Shown here: one piece after another, positions 9,791 to 17,457 of the stretch
Position numbering within the stretch: the first letter of the stretch is position 1
Layout: each line of letters opens with the position of its first letter
Source of the DNA: an uncultured Kangiella sp.
GTDB taxonomy: Bacteria; Pseudomonadota; Gammaproteobacteria; Enterobacterales; Kangiellaceae
Direction: 5' to 3'
Length of the DNA stretch: 64,000 nt
Assembly: GCA_947498625.1 (NCBI GenBank)
Contig: CANMKR010000001.1
Location: forward strand, 550,090 to 614,089
Notes under the pieces: model-generated
The model's input: only the letters and a program-made list of their open reading frames with translations
Database searches by the model: none
What the model was told of the DNA's origin: nothing
Translations under genes and position numbers: made by a program

Positions 9791-9815
9791 CGTCATTCCC
9801 GCAAAGGCGGGAATC
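9791..9815. repeat. REP-like palindrome
   Basis: The sequence contains ATTCCCGC, a 4-nt AAAG loop and GCGGGAAT (9795-9814), an 8-bp perfect hairpin preceded by CGTC. This is the form of a short dispersed palindrome common in many proteobacterial genomes. It sits in the 41-nt gap between djlA and the dUTPase gene and leaves only about 12 nt before the next start codon. It has no T-tract and is therefore unlikely to be a strong terminator. I saw no second copy in this window. Confidence 0.6.
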
Positions 9816-9827
9816 TAAGAGAACAAA

Positions 9828-10472
9828 ATGACTACACAAGAACTAATGACAAAACAGATCGCAATCATGTTAGAAATGCAGAATGCGATGAACACTAAGG
9901 TTAATGAGAAGTGGGCTGAGCAAGGTTTTGAATGGTATCGCGCCATTTGGATTGAGTGTGGCGAAATGCTTGAGCACTATGGTTGGAAATGGTGGAAACA
10001 TCAAAAGCCAGATGCGGAACAAGTCAAAATGGAGCTAGTGGATATTTTTCATTTTGGTTTAAGCTCGCGCATAGATACTCCTTCAAGCGAAATCAGTTTA
10101 CCTTATGCGGACATAGCTGCTGAATTAGCGCGAGAATTATCTGAGCCATTGGTTAAAGATGATTTTAAACAAACTCTGGAAGTGCTAGCGGGTCAAGCTG
10201 TGATGTATCAACATTTTGACGGCACCAGTTTCGCAGGTTGTATGCAGCAAATGGAAATGTCTTTTGATGAACTTTATAAAAGCTACGTAGGGAAAAACAC
10301 TTTAAATTTCTTCCGTCAAGATCATGGTTATAAAGATGGTACCTATATTAAAGAGTGGAATGGTCGCGAAGATAATGAATATTTAGTGGATATCTTAGAT
10401 AGTTTAGATACCAGCGAAGAAAACTTTAAGGAAAAAGTTTATCAAGGTCTAAAAGATAATTATCCTTCGTAA
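9828..10472 (+). CDS. Dimeric all-alpha dUTP diphosphatase (dUTPase_2 family)
   Basis: The product should hydrolyse dUTP (and dUDP) to dUMP, keeping uracil out of DNA and supplying dUMP for thymidylate synthesis. The 214-residue sequence has the all-alpha NTP pyrophosphatase signature: an early LEMQNAMN helix, the EWYRAIWIECGEMLEH..WKWWK segment whose Glu residues coordinate Mg, the MELVDIFHFGLS helix and a later FRQDHGYKDGTYIKEW motif. This resembles the Leishmania/Campylobacter-type dimeric enzyme, not the trimeric beta Dut of E. coli. Whether a trimeric dut also exists elsewhere in the genome is unknown. It is followed by a sirtuin gene 19 nt downstream. Confidence 0.85.
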   Translation: MTTQELMTKQIAIMLEMQNAMNTKVNEKWAEQGFEWYRAIWIECGEMLEHYGWKWWKHQKPDAEQVKMELVDIFHFGLSSRIDTPSSEISLPYADIAAELARELSEPLVKDDFKQTLEVLAGQAVMYQHFDGTSFAGCMQQMEMSFDELYKSYVGKNTLNFFRQDHGYKDGTYIKEWNGREDNEYLVDILDSLDTSEENFKEKVYQGLKDNYPS

Positions 10473-10491
10473 ATAATTAAAGTTGAAGCTT

Positions 10492-11271
10492 ATGGATAGA
10501 GCACAAGAAGAGTTAAATAAAGAAACAATAAAGGAAGTAAAACAACTTATTCAAAAAGCCAAACGCGTCTGTATTCTCACAGGCGCTGGCGTCTCCGCCG
10601 AATCAGGCATTTCCACCTTCCGAGAAGCTCAAGATGGTACTGGATTGTGGTCACAATACGATCCTCAACAACTCGCCAGCCTAGATGGTTTCTTACAAGA
10701 TCCAGAAAAAGTCTGGCAATGGTATCAATGGCGGCGAGAAGTAAACCAAGATAAAAAACCAAATCCAGCACACCTCGCCATTGCCCAATGGCAAAAACAA
10801 GCCAAAGCATCAGGCAAACAAGAAGTCACTTTAATTACGCAAAACGTCGATGGCTTGCATCAAAAAGCAGGCTCGACTCCTGACTTGTATCAAGTCATCG
10901 ATATTCACGGCAATATTTGGCAAAACCATTGTTTGCAATGTGGCGAAAAGCATTTTGGTGACGTGTCAGGATTACAACAAGTGCCAGAATGCCAAACTTG
11001 TGGCGGTCAAGTAAGGCCCTCGGTCGTGTGGTTCGGCGAAGCACTGGATGAGAAGAAATGGCAAGCCGCCGAAACCGCAGCCTATTGTTGCGACTTATTT
11101 TTATCGATTGGTACATCCAGCCAAGTATATCCTGCCGCAGGCTTGATGATGCTAGCCAAAAGTCAAGGCGCAAAGATAGTTGAAATCAATCCAGAACCCA
11201 CACAAAGTTCGGTGGTGGATTATCAAGTTGTCGCTAAAGCTGGAGAGGTCTTGCCTCAATTAATCGATTAA
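10492..11271 (+). CDS. cobB: NAD-dependent protein deacylase, sirtuin (CobB-like)
   Basis: Sirtuins remove acyl groups from lysines using NAD, giving nicotinamide and O-acyl-ADP-ribose. I start at the ATG at 10492; a TTG three codons upstream is also in frame. The 259-residue protein has the NAD motif [14 protein letters not shown], the TQNVDGLH motif, the catalytic His in IHGN, and a four-cysteine zinc site (CLQC and CQTC). The Y-x-x-R pair (Y78, R81 in YQWR) is the class III hallmark that binds succinyl or malonyl carboxylates, so desuccinylase activity is predicted as well as deacetylase. The 3' end overlaps purC tail-to-tail by 12 nt. Confidence 0.93.
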   Translation: MDRAQEELNKETIKEVKQLIQKAKRVCILTGAGVSAESGISTFREAQDGTGLWSQYDPQQLASLDGFLQDPEKVWQWYQWRREVNQDKKPNPAHLAIAQWQKQAKASGKQEVTLITQNVDGLHQKAGSTPDLYQVIDIHGNIWQNHCLQCGEKHFGDVSGLQQVPECQTCGGQVRPSVVWFGEALDEKKWQAAETAAYCCDLFLSIGTSSQVYPAAGLMMLAKSQGAKIVEINPEPTQSSVVDYQVVAKAGEVLPQLID

Positions 11272-12366
11272 TAAATACCTCTCCTTTAAAACATCTATGA
11301 TTTCTGCCTTAGGATTATCAGAAAGTTGAATCTTTTCACCAGTGATTTTTTCGGCAATCCCTACGTAGGTATCAGTGATCATATTAATCGCGCTGATCGG
11401 TAGTTCATTATCTCTTGCTAGAGCTTCGCGCTCATCCATACGGTTTTTATTCAGTAAAATATCCGGATCTGGAAAATGATTTAATAAAAATTGGCGGAAA
11501 CCTTCTTTAGAGTTTTCGACAATTTTGCCTTCGTCTCTAAACGCTGGGCCATCCCAAATACGTGACGAATCCGGTGTTCCCACTTCGTCCATATAGATGA
11601 GTTTGTCATTGCCAGCTTTGTCTTTAACGTAGCCAAATTCAAACTTAGTATCGACAAACATTTGGTCAAGCTTCGCCAATTCTTCACTAATTACATTGAA
11701 GCCATCTTTTAATAGCTTCTCGTATAGGTCGATGTCAGCTTTCGAAGCGAAGTTAAAGGCTTCGAAATTATCTTCGATATTTTGACGGCTAATATTTACG
11801 TCATCTTGTGCCGGAATGCCAGGAATCCCCTCAAGAATACCTTTGGTCGATGGAGTAATTAATAGCTCGTCTAATTTTTGATCTTTAGTGAGCTCTTCAG
11901 GTAAGCGAATACCGCAAAATTCACGCTCACCATTTTCATAAGCGCGCCACATAGAACCTGTTATGTATTGACGAGCAATAGCCTCAACCTTCACAGGCTT
12001 GGCTTTTTGTACTATCCAGACAAAGGGGTGAGGGATTTCTAAGATATGGCTATCGGCCAAACCTTTTTCTTTAAACAACTTAAACCAATGATTGGACACA
12101 GCGTTTAAGGCAGCGCCTTTACCTGGAACACCTCGCACATCACCTTCGCCATGCCAGATACAGTCGAATGCTGAAATACGATCACTGATCACCATAATGG
12201 CCAAAGGCGTATCACTAGGAACGTCATAATTTCTTTCTTGAATCAAACGCTGACTATCGGCTTCGGTTAACCAATAAACAGAGCGCACTTTGCCGCTATG
12301 AACCGGCTTGTCGGTACGAATGGGGAGATCGTTATTTACAGCAAGAACTTTATCCGCAAGACTCAT
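11260..12366 (-). CDS. purC: SAICAR synthase PurC (long form)
   Basis: PurC ligates aspartate to CAIR with ATP, forming SAICAR in de novo purine synthesis. At 368 residues it is about 130 longer than E. coli PurC and resembles the long form known from Vibrio and relatives. Recognisable family segments are GKVRSVYW (ATP site), [12 protein letters not shown] and [11 protein letters not shown], followed by [12 protein letters not shown] near residue 250. The ATG at 12366 follows AGGATTAACAC. The leader holds a hairpin, and the 3' end overlaps the sirtuin gene by 12 nt. The gene stands alone, not in a pur operon. Confidence 0.95.
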   Translation of the reverse strand: MSLADKVLAVNNDLPIRTDKPVHSGKVRSVYWLTEADSQRLIQERNYDVPSDTPLAIMVISDRISAFDCIWHGEGDVRGVPGKGAALNAVSNHWFKLFKEKGLADSHILEIPHPFVWIVQKAKPVKVEAIARQYITGSMWRAYENGEREFCGIRLPEELTKDQKLDELLITPSTKGILEGIPGIPAQDDVNISRQNIEDNFEAFNFASKADIDLYEKLLKDGFNVISEELAKLDQMFVDTKFEFGYVKDKAGNDKLIYMDEVGTPDSSRIWDGPAFRDEGKIVENSKEGFRQFLLNHFPDPDILLNKNRMDEREALARDNELPISAINMITDTYVGIAEKITGEKIQLSDNPKAEIIDVLKERYLLID

Positions 12367-12394
12367 GTGTTAATCCTAGTGAAGATTGCTAGAG

Positions 12395-12413
12395 GTGTGG
12401 CATTTAGCCACAC
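12395..12413 (-). promoter_or_regulatory. Hairpin in the purC leader
   Basis: A perfect 7-bp stem (GTGTGGC and GCCACAC, 5-nt loop) lies about 29 nt upstream of the purC ATG. On the purC strand it follows a TAAAAT hexamer that could be a -10 element, which would place the hairpin at the very start of the transcript. There is no T-tract, so attenuation is not indicated. It could stabilise the 5' end or be a protein-binding site; function is not established. Confidence 0.4.
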
Positions 12414-12535
12414 AGAACTGGCGTATTTTACCTAGAAGCGTTGAAGTATTCCACAATTAAGAAGCGTTACTTAGATTGATTAAAGTCGTGCCTCAGATTA
12501 TATTTATGACTCAGTAAAAGGATTAGGATACTAAT

Positions 12536-13096
12536 ATGGCTAGCCCTGAAGAAATGGCGCAGACGATGCGCAATAATATTCCAGAAAAAACCGGTAAGCA
12601 GCAGGCTGAGTGGAATAGCATTATTAAGGCCAGCAAGTTAGAGAAGCATGGGCAAATTGTTAAGATGTTAAAGGCTGATCATGGAGTGACACATGGCTTT
12701 GCTAATTTGCTTAGTTCAGACTTTCTTAAAGGCGGCGCTGAGCCAGCGTCTGATAGCGATTTAGTCACCTCCCAATATGAAAAGAAACCTGAGTTTAAAC
12801 CTATCTATGAGAAGTTGATTAAAGCGGTTGAAAAGTTTGGTAAAGGTTTTGAACTAGCACCTAAAAAGGCTTATGTCAGCTTGCGCCATAATAAACAGTT
12901 TGCATTGATCCAGCCTTCGACAAAAGCGCGAGTTGATGTCGGTATTAACTTAAAAGGTGAAGAGCCAACCGAGCGGCTTGAAGCATCAGGAAGTTTTAAT
13001 GCTATGGTTTCGCATCGAGTGCGTATCACTGACATAAAGCAAGTGGATAAAGAGTTGCTTAGTTGGTTAAAAGAAGCTTATAAACGAGCAGGCTAG
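12536..13096 (+). CDS. DUF4287/DUF5655 domain protein
   Basis: This is a 186-residue cytoplasmic protein of unknown function. Residues about 1-60 (MASPEEMAQTMRNNIPEKTG, then a W-x-x-I-I helix and a DHGVTHGFANLL segment) match what I recall of DUF4287. The region from about 85 onward (YEKLIKAVEKFGKGFELAPKKAYVSLRHNKQFALIQPSTKARVDVGINL) resembles DUF5655, a domain often placed near restriction or transport-associated proteins. There is no signal peptide or membrane segment. It is monocistronic, with a good ribosome site (AAAGGATTAGG), and its last 4 nt overlap the oxyR stop tail-to-tail. I cannot propose a function. Confidence 0.75.
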   Translation: MASPEEMAQTMRNNIPEKTGKQQAEWNSIIKASKLEKHGQIVKMLKADHGVTHGFANLLSSDFLKGGAEPASDSDLVTSQYEKKPEFKPIYEKLIKAVEKFGKGFELAPKKAYVSLRHNKQFALIQPSTKARVDVGINLKGEEPTERLEASGSFNAMVSHRVRITDIKQVDKELLSWLKEAYKRAG

Positions 13097-13983
13097 ACCT
13101 TTAAAGACTGAAGCACGATTTGTTTCAATAGTTGCAAATTATCCAGCTGCGGATAGTTAGGCCTTAAGATAAATGCTAGAGAACGATGAGGGCCTTTTTC
13201 CTTTAGTGGGATTGCTGCAAGGTTAGGGTGGTTTCGAACTAACTGTTCAATCGCAATTTCTGGTACTAAAGTCATCCCCATATCGTTATCCACTAGTTGC
13301 ACTAAAGTCGCTAAGCTTGTCGCTTCTGCATTAATGGAATCATTCTCAGCCAAGTGGCAAGCGGCTAACGCATGCTCTTTAAGACAGTGACCATCTTTTA
13401 GAAGCAGTAATTTATCCAAAGGGATGCTAAATGAGTCGATAGTATTTTGTTTCGCCAGTAGATGACTTTTAGGAAGGATCAGGAAAAATTTTTCGTCTAG
13501 GAAAGACAGACTTAATAAACCGCCGAGTGGATAGGGCAAGGCTAAGATGGCGGTGTCAATTTCTCCTTTCTTAACTTTTTCCACTAACACATGAGACTGT
13601 TCCTCGAAAATTTCCAATGCCAAATTTGGATACTGTTTAATAATTGTCGGCAGAATTAAAGGCAGCAAGTAAGGCGCTATGGTAGGAATAATACCTAGTG
13701 AAAGATGGCCAGATAGTGGCTTTTCTAAGGTTTTTCTAAGGTCATAAATATCTTTAACCTCTAACAAAATTTTCTCGTATTTTTCAATGACTTGATGCCC
13801 TAGTTTGGTGATCAAAACTTTCTTATTGTCACGTTCAAATAGAGCAAAACCGAGCTGTTTTTCCATTTCAGCAATTGCGGTACTTAAGGCAGCGGTGGTG
13901 ACATGAGAATGCTGGGCTGCTTTACCAAAGTGCTTATGCTCGGCCAAAGAGCAGGCATATTGGATCTGTTTTAAAGAAATCAT
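13093..13983 (-). CDS. oxyR: LysR-family peroxide sensor OxyR
   Basis: OxyR is the LysR-type activator whose two cysteines form a disulfide on contact with H2O2. An N-terminal winged helix (AEHKHFGKAAQHSHVTTAAL) is followed by the co-inducer domain. The redox pair is visible in KDGHCLKEHALAAC: Cys200 and Cys209 when counting from the ATG at 13983, nine residues apart as C199/C208 in E. coli. I chose 13983 because it aligns with the E. coli N-terminus; an in-frame ATG at 13995 adds four residues, and neither start has a clear ribosome site. It is divergent from ahpC, its expected target. Confidence 0.92.
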   Translation of the reverse strand: MISLKQIQYACSLAEHKHFGKAAQHSHVTTAALSTAIAEMEKQLGFALFERDNKKVLITKLGHQVIEKYEKILLEVKDIYDLRKTLEKPLSGHLSLGIIPTIAPYLLPLILPTIIKQYPNLALEIFEEQSHVLVEKVKKGEIDTAILALPYPLGGLLSLSFLDEKFFLILPKSHLLAKQNTIDSFSIPLDKLLLLKDGHCLKEHALAACHLAENDSINAEATSLATLVQLVDNDMGMTLVPEIAIEQLVRNHPNLAAIPLKEKGPHRSLAFILRPNYPQLDNLQLLKQIVLQSLKV

Positions 13984-14062
13984 ATTAGTATGCATTTAAT
14001 CGTTTAAAATAATTTAACATTAATTTAAATAATATTAAATATATTTAACGTTGGAGTTTAAA

Positions 14063-14113
14063 TATAGTGAACCTCGTAGCCAATAAGGGCTAAATAAATA
14101 ACGAGGAATACTC
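14063..14113 (+). promoter_or_regulatory. ahpC: Putative ahpC -10 element and leader stem covering the ribosome site
   Basis: TATAGT at 14063-14068 is a plausible -10 with no good -35, as expected for an activator-dependent promoter. In the following leader CCTCGT (14072-14077) can pair with ACGAGG (14101-14106), which contains the ahpC Shine-Dalgarno, and an inner AGCC/GGCT stem (14078-14081 with 14088-14091) would support the fold. If the transcript starts as predicted, around 14075, the first bases of the outer stem may be absent, so the structure is tentative. No exact OxyR consensus could be assigned in the AT-rich region between oxyR and ahpC. Confidence 0.3.
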
Positions 14114-14677
14114 ATGACTACTATCAATTCAACAATTAAACCTTTTAATGCAGCTGCTTTCCGTCAAGGCGAGTTTATCGATGTCTCCGAGAAAGACATT
14201 AAAGGTAAGTGGGCAATTTTCTTTTTCTATCCAGCGGATTTCACTTTCGTTTGTCCGACTGAACTAGGCGACTTAGCGGATCACTATGAAGAGTTGCAAT
14301 CAAGAGGTGTAGAGGTATTTTCAGTTTCTACAGATACTCATTTCACCCATAAAGCTTGGCACGATGCTTCTGATACTATCCGCAAAATCAATTACACCAT
14401 GATTGGCGATCCTACCGGTCAAATCACTAACAATTTTGGTGTGATGCGAGAAGGTCAAGGCTTGGCCGATCGAGCAACATTTGTGGTTGATCCAGATGGC
14501 GTTATACAGGTAATGGAAATTTCATGTGAAGGTGTTGGCCGTGATGCTGGTGAATTATTACGTAAAGTAAAGGCCGCTCAATATATCGCAGCACATCCGG
14601 GTGAAGTTTGTCCTGCAAAATGGAAAGAAGGTGAAGAAACCTTAGCTCCATCATTAGATTTAGTCGGTAAATTATAA
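14114..14677 (+). CDS. ahpC: Alkyl hydroperoxide reductase subunit C (2-Cys peroxiredoxin AhpC)
   Basis: AhpC reduces H2O2, organic peroxides and peroxynitrite. The 187-residue protein has the peroxidatic cysteine C47 in FVCPTELGD and the resolving cysteine C166 in GEVCPAKW, at the same positions as the E. coli enzyme, with the typical YF-less GGLG-like regulatory region ([12 protein letters not shown]). The ATG follows CGAGGAATACTC. ahpF begins 63 nt downstream, and the divergent neighbour is OxyR, so peroxide induction is expected. Confidence 0.98.
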   Translation: MTTINSTIKPFNAAAFRQGEFIDVSEKDIKGKWAIFFFYPADFTFVCPTELGDLADHYEELQSRGVEVFSVSTDTHFTHKAWHDASDTIRKINYTMIGDPTGQITNNFGVMREGQGLADRATFVVDPDGVIQVMEISCEGVGRDAGELLRKVKAAQYIAAHPGEVCPAKWKEGEETLAPSLDLVGKL

Positions 14678-14740
14678 CCGTAAAGAAAATACGGATGCTT
14701 AGCAAAGCTGAGCATCCACTTGAAATAAAAGGAAAGAAAC

Positions 14741-16342
14741 ATGATCACTAAAGATATTATTAACTCATTAAAAAGCTATTTTGAAAACTTAACTCAAACA
14801 GTGACCATAGTGTTAAACACGGGTGAACATGAAAAACGTTCTGAGTTAGTAGAATTTCTAAGCCAAGTTGCCAGTGCCGGTGAAAAAGTTGTTTTTAAAG
14901 AAGAGTTAGTCGATACGCTAAGAAGTCCTTTAAGCTTTAAGTTGCAAACTGATGGCGCTGACAATGGCATCCAATTTTCAGGCATCCCATCAGGGCATGA
15001 ATTTAACTCTTTAGTACTAGCTATTTTGCACTCAGGCGGTCACCCAATGCAGTTGGATGATCACGTTAAAACTGTAATCGGTAAAGTTGAAGAAGTACTG
15101 GAGTTTGAAGTGTTTGTAAGCTTAAGTTGCCACAACTGTCCAGAAGTGGTGCAGGCGTTAAATCAGTTCGCATTATTAAATGACAAGATTAGCGTGGAGA
15201 TGATTGATGGTGGTCTTTATCAAGAGTTAATTGAGCAAAGAGGCATCCAAGGCGTACCTAGTGTTTACCTTAATGGTGAGCTGTTCGCTAATGGCAAACT
15301 AGACATTGCGACTTTATTGGAAAAGCTGATCGAAAAATTCCCGCAAATAAACAACACAGGAGTAACAACGCAATTACCGTTGCAAGATGTCACCGTAATT
15401 GGTGCTGGTCCAGCTGGAGTGGCGGCTGCAATTTATGCAGCAAGAAAAGGTTTGGCAGTAACTATTGTAGCTGACCGTTTTGGTGGCCAAGTAAAAGATA
15501 CTATGGGGATTGAGAACCTAATTTCAGTACCGAAAACAACTGGGCCACAGCTAGTAGCATCAATGCAGGAGCATATGAGTGATTATGAAATCACCATGAA
15601 AGAGCATGTTCGTGTTGAGAGCATTGTAAGCGAGCAATATTTGAAAAAAATTCATTTGAGCAGCAATGAAATCATCAGCTCCAAAACTGTGATTATCGCT
15701 ACAGGCGCTCGTTGGAGAGAACTTGGCATTCCTGGTGAAAAAGAAAATATAGGAAATGGCGTTGCTTATTGCCCACATTGTGATGGCCCTTTCTTTAAAG
15801 GCAAAGATGTTGCCGTGATTGGCGGAGGTAACTCTGGAATTGAAGCTGCGCTAGATTTAGCTGGGATTGTAAAGTCAGTCACTGTATTTGAATTTATGCC
15901 AGAATTGAAAGCAGATAAAGTGTTAGTCGATAAGGCACAAGCAACTGAGAATATCGAGATCATCAGTAATGCCGCAACCACCTCTATTGACGCAGACGAT
16001 GGGAAAGTGAGCGCCATTAATTATTTAAATAGAGCAACTGATGAGGAAAAGACCAAAACTTTGGATGGTGTTTTTGTGCAAATAGGATTAGTGCCGAACA
16101 GTCAGTTTGTACAAGATACTATTGAGACTACAAGTTTTGGTGAAATCCTGATTGATGAAAAATGCAATACATCGGCAGAGGGTATTTTTGCTTGTGGTGA
16201 TGTGACTACAGTTCCTTATAAACAAATTGTTGTATCTATGGGCGAAGGTGCAAAAGCCTCACTGTCGGCATTTGAATATTTATTGACTCAATATCGGGCC
16301 GAAGAGCAGGAAGAAGACCAAGATAAATTACAAGCGGCTTAA
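14741..16342 (+). CDS. ahpF: Alkyl hydroperoxide reductase subunit F (AhpF)
   Basis: AhpF is the FAD/NADH disulfide reductase that regenerates AhpC. The 533-residue protein has two N-terminal thioredoxin folds with the active CxxC at C130/C133 (CHNC), an FAD domain with [14 protein letters not shown], the redox-active CPHC at C344/C347, the NADH domain [15 protein letters not shown], and the C-terminal FAD contact [12 protein letters not shown]. Length and motif spacing match E. coli AhpF. A strong AAAGGAAAG ribosome site precedes the ATG. It is the second gene of an ahpC-ahpF operon that ends in a hairpin at 16360-16385. Confidence 0.98.
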   Translation: MITKDIINSLKSYFENLTQTVTIVLNTGEHEKRSELVEFLSQVASAGEKVVFKEELVDTLRSPLSFKLQTDGADNGIQFSGIPSGHEFNSLVLAILHSGGHPMQLDDHVKTVIGKVEEVLEFEVFVSLSCHNCPEVVQALNQFALLNDKISVEMIDGGLYQELIEQRGIQGVPSVYLNGELFANGKLDIATLLEKLIEKFPQINNTGVTTQLPLQDVTVIGAGPAGVAAAIYAARKGLAVTIVADRFGGQVKDTMGIENLISVPKTTGPQLVASMQEHMSDYEITMKEHVRVESIVSEQYLKKIHLSSNEIISSKTVIIATGARWRELGIPGEKENIGNGVAYCPHCDGPFFKGKDVAVIGGGNSGIEAALDLAGIVKSVTVFEFMPELKADKVLVDKAQATENIEIISNAATTSIDADDGKVSAINYLNRATDEEKTKTLDGVFVQIGLVPNSQFVQDTIETTSFGEILIDEKCNTSAEGIFACGDVTTVPYKQIVVSMGEGAKASLSAFEYLLTQYRAEEQEEDQDKLQAA

Positions 16343-16359
16343 TAACTAAAATATTGAAT

Positions 16360-16385
16360 AAAGTAGCCAGTATACTGGTTACTTT
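16360..16385 (+). terminator. Hairpin after ahpF
   Basis: An 11-bp stem (AAAGTAGCCAG and CTGGTTACTTT, one G-U pair, loop TATA) starts 18 nt after the ahpF stop. The 3' side ends in only three Ts, so it is at best a weak intrinsic terminator or a 3'-end stabiliser. Confidence 0.5.
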
Positions 16386-16520
16386 AGATTGAAAAATTGA
16401 TATTGAATTTGCTATTGTGTCATAAAACTGTATTCAAGTTGTCATCTGAACGTCGCGAGCTGAAATTATAATTTCGTCATAAATTTAAGAGGCTTTTTAG
16501 TAGACAAGGTGGGTTTTGAA

Positions 16521-17033
16521 ATGGCAAATAAAAAGTTGTTTATCATGCGTCATGGCAAGTCTGATTGGAATGCTCAATTTAAGCGTGATCACGAACGCCC
16601 ATTAGCAGCGCGCGGAGTTGAGGCTGCGTTTTTAATGGGAAAGCACATACAATCTATTAGGCAGGTTCCTGAGCTAGTTATCAGCTCGAATGCAAAAAGG
16701 GCCGCTGATACTATTGATATTGCTATTTCACATGGATCTTGGGAAACCCGGTTAGAGAAAAAGCGTCAACTGTATCTTGCCAGTGCTGGCGAAGCATCTG
16801 AAATAATTCAGCAAGTTTCAAACTCAGTTAAAACTTTAATGCTGGTGGCGCATGAACCCATGTGTTCCAGTCTTATTGCTGAGCTTTGCATGGGAGCTCA
16901 TGTTAAATTTCCAACAGCGGCAGTGGCAAGAATAAACCTTAATATCGATTCTTGGGCAGAGCTAGATAGCGACACAGGGCGTCTAGATTGGCTATTAACG
17001 CCCAAGTCACTAGTAACGGATTACATTAAATAA
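16521..17033 (+). CDS. sixA: Phosphohistidine phosphatase SixA
   Basis: SixA is a small histidine phosphatase that dephosphorylates phosphohistidine proteins (ArcB HPt domain or NPr of the nitrogen PTS in E. coli). The 170-residue protein opens with the family RHG motif (MRHGKSDWN, H11), then R-P-L-x-x-R-G (ERPLAARG) and the second catalytic His in LVAHEP. I start at the ATG at 16521, which is preceded by AAGGTGG at 7-nt spacing; an in-frame GTG at 16509 lies inside that ribosome site. The last 13 nt overlap the convergent hypothetical gene. Confidence 0.93.
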   Translation: MANKKLFIMRHGKSDWNAQFKRDHERPLAARGVEAAFLMGKHIQSIRQVPELVISSNAKRAADTIDIAISHGSWETRLEKKRQLYLASAGEASEIIQQVSNSVKTLMLVAHEPMCSSLIAELCMGAHVKFPTAAVARINLNIDSWAELDSDTGRLDWLLTPKSLVTDYIK

Positions 17034-17443
17034 GCCAGTAATAGCCCTACAATCACACCGACTATAAAAGTAAAAAAAGGATTCCTTAAGACGTGTGGTA
17101 TAAAGTTAGTGTCTTTTATGACTATGACCGGATCTAACGGAGCATCAAAGCCGTCAATAAAAACATCGTAAGAGACAAGGCGGGGCTTACCAGGTTTTGC
17201 ACCTGAAACTTTAGTGTGCGCTTTATTTTTTTTATTCCCCTTTATTTGGACCGGCCCGCCTTTTTGGCCATTAAAAGTTTCCAATGCCTTTACGGTTATT
17301 TCAGGATCATCGGTGCCAATATATTCCCAGCTAATGTCCTCATCGTTATCAAGTTCAATTAGCTTCTGTCGTGGGTTAACTAACTCAGGAATTTTGAACT
17401 TTCCATCAATGATTTTTTCCTTTATTTTGATAGTAACAGACAT
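17021..17443 (-). CDS. Hypothetical tail-anchored membrane protein
   Basis: I do not recognise this 140-residue protein. It has a soluble, lysine-rich N-terminal part rich in beta-type segments (TIKIKEKIIDGKF, DISWEYIGTDDPEITVKALETF, PRLVSYDVFIDGF) and one C-terminal hydrophobic helix (about residues 119-139, ending VGLLLAYLM), so it is predicted to be anchored in the inner membrane with the bulk in the cytoplasm. It starts 14 nt after the large cyclase/TPR membrane gene on the same strand, with a GGAGG-type ribosome site, so the two probably form one operon and may act together. Its 3' end overlaps sixA by 13 nt. Confidence 0.65.
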   Translation of the reverse strand: MSVTIKIKEKIIDGKFKIPELVNPRQKLIELDNDEDISWEYIGTDDPEITVKALETFNGQKGGPVQIKGNKKNKAHTKVSGAKPGKPRLVSYDVFIDGFDAPLDPVIVIKDTNFIPHVLRNPFFTFIVGVIVGLLLAYLM

Positions 17444-17457
17444 AAATCCTCCTTGGA

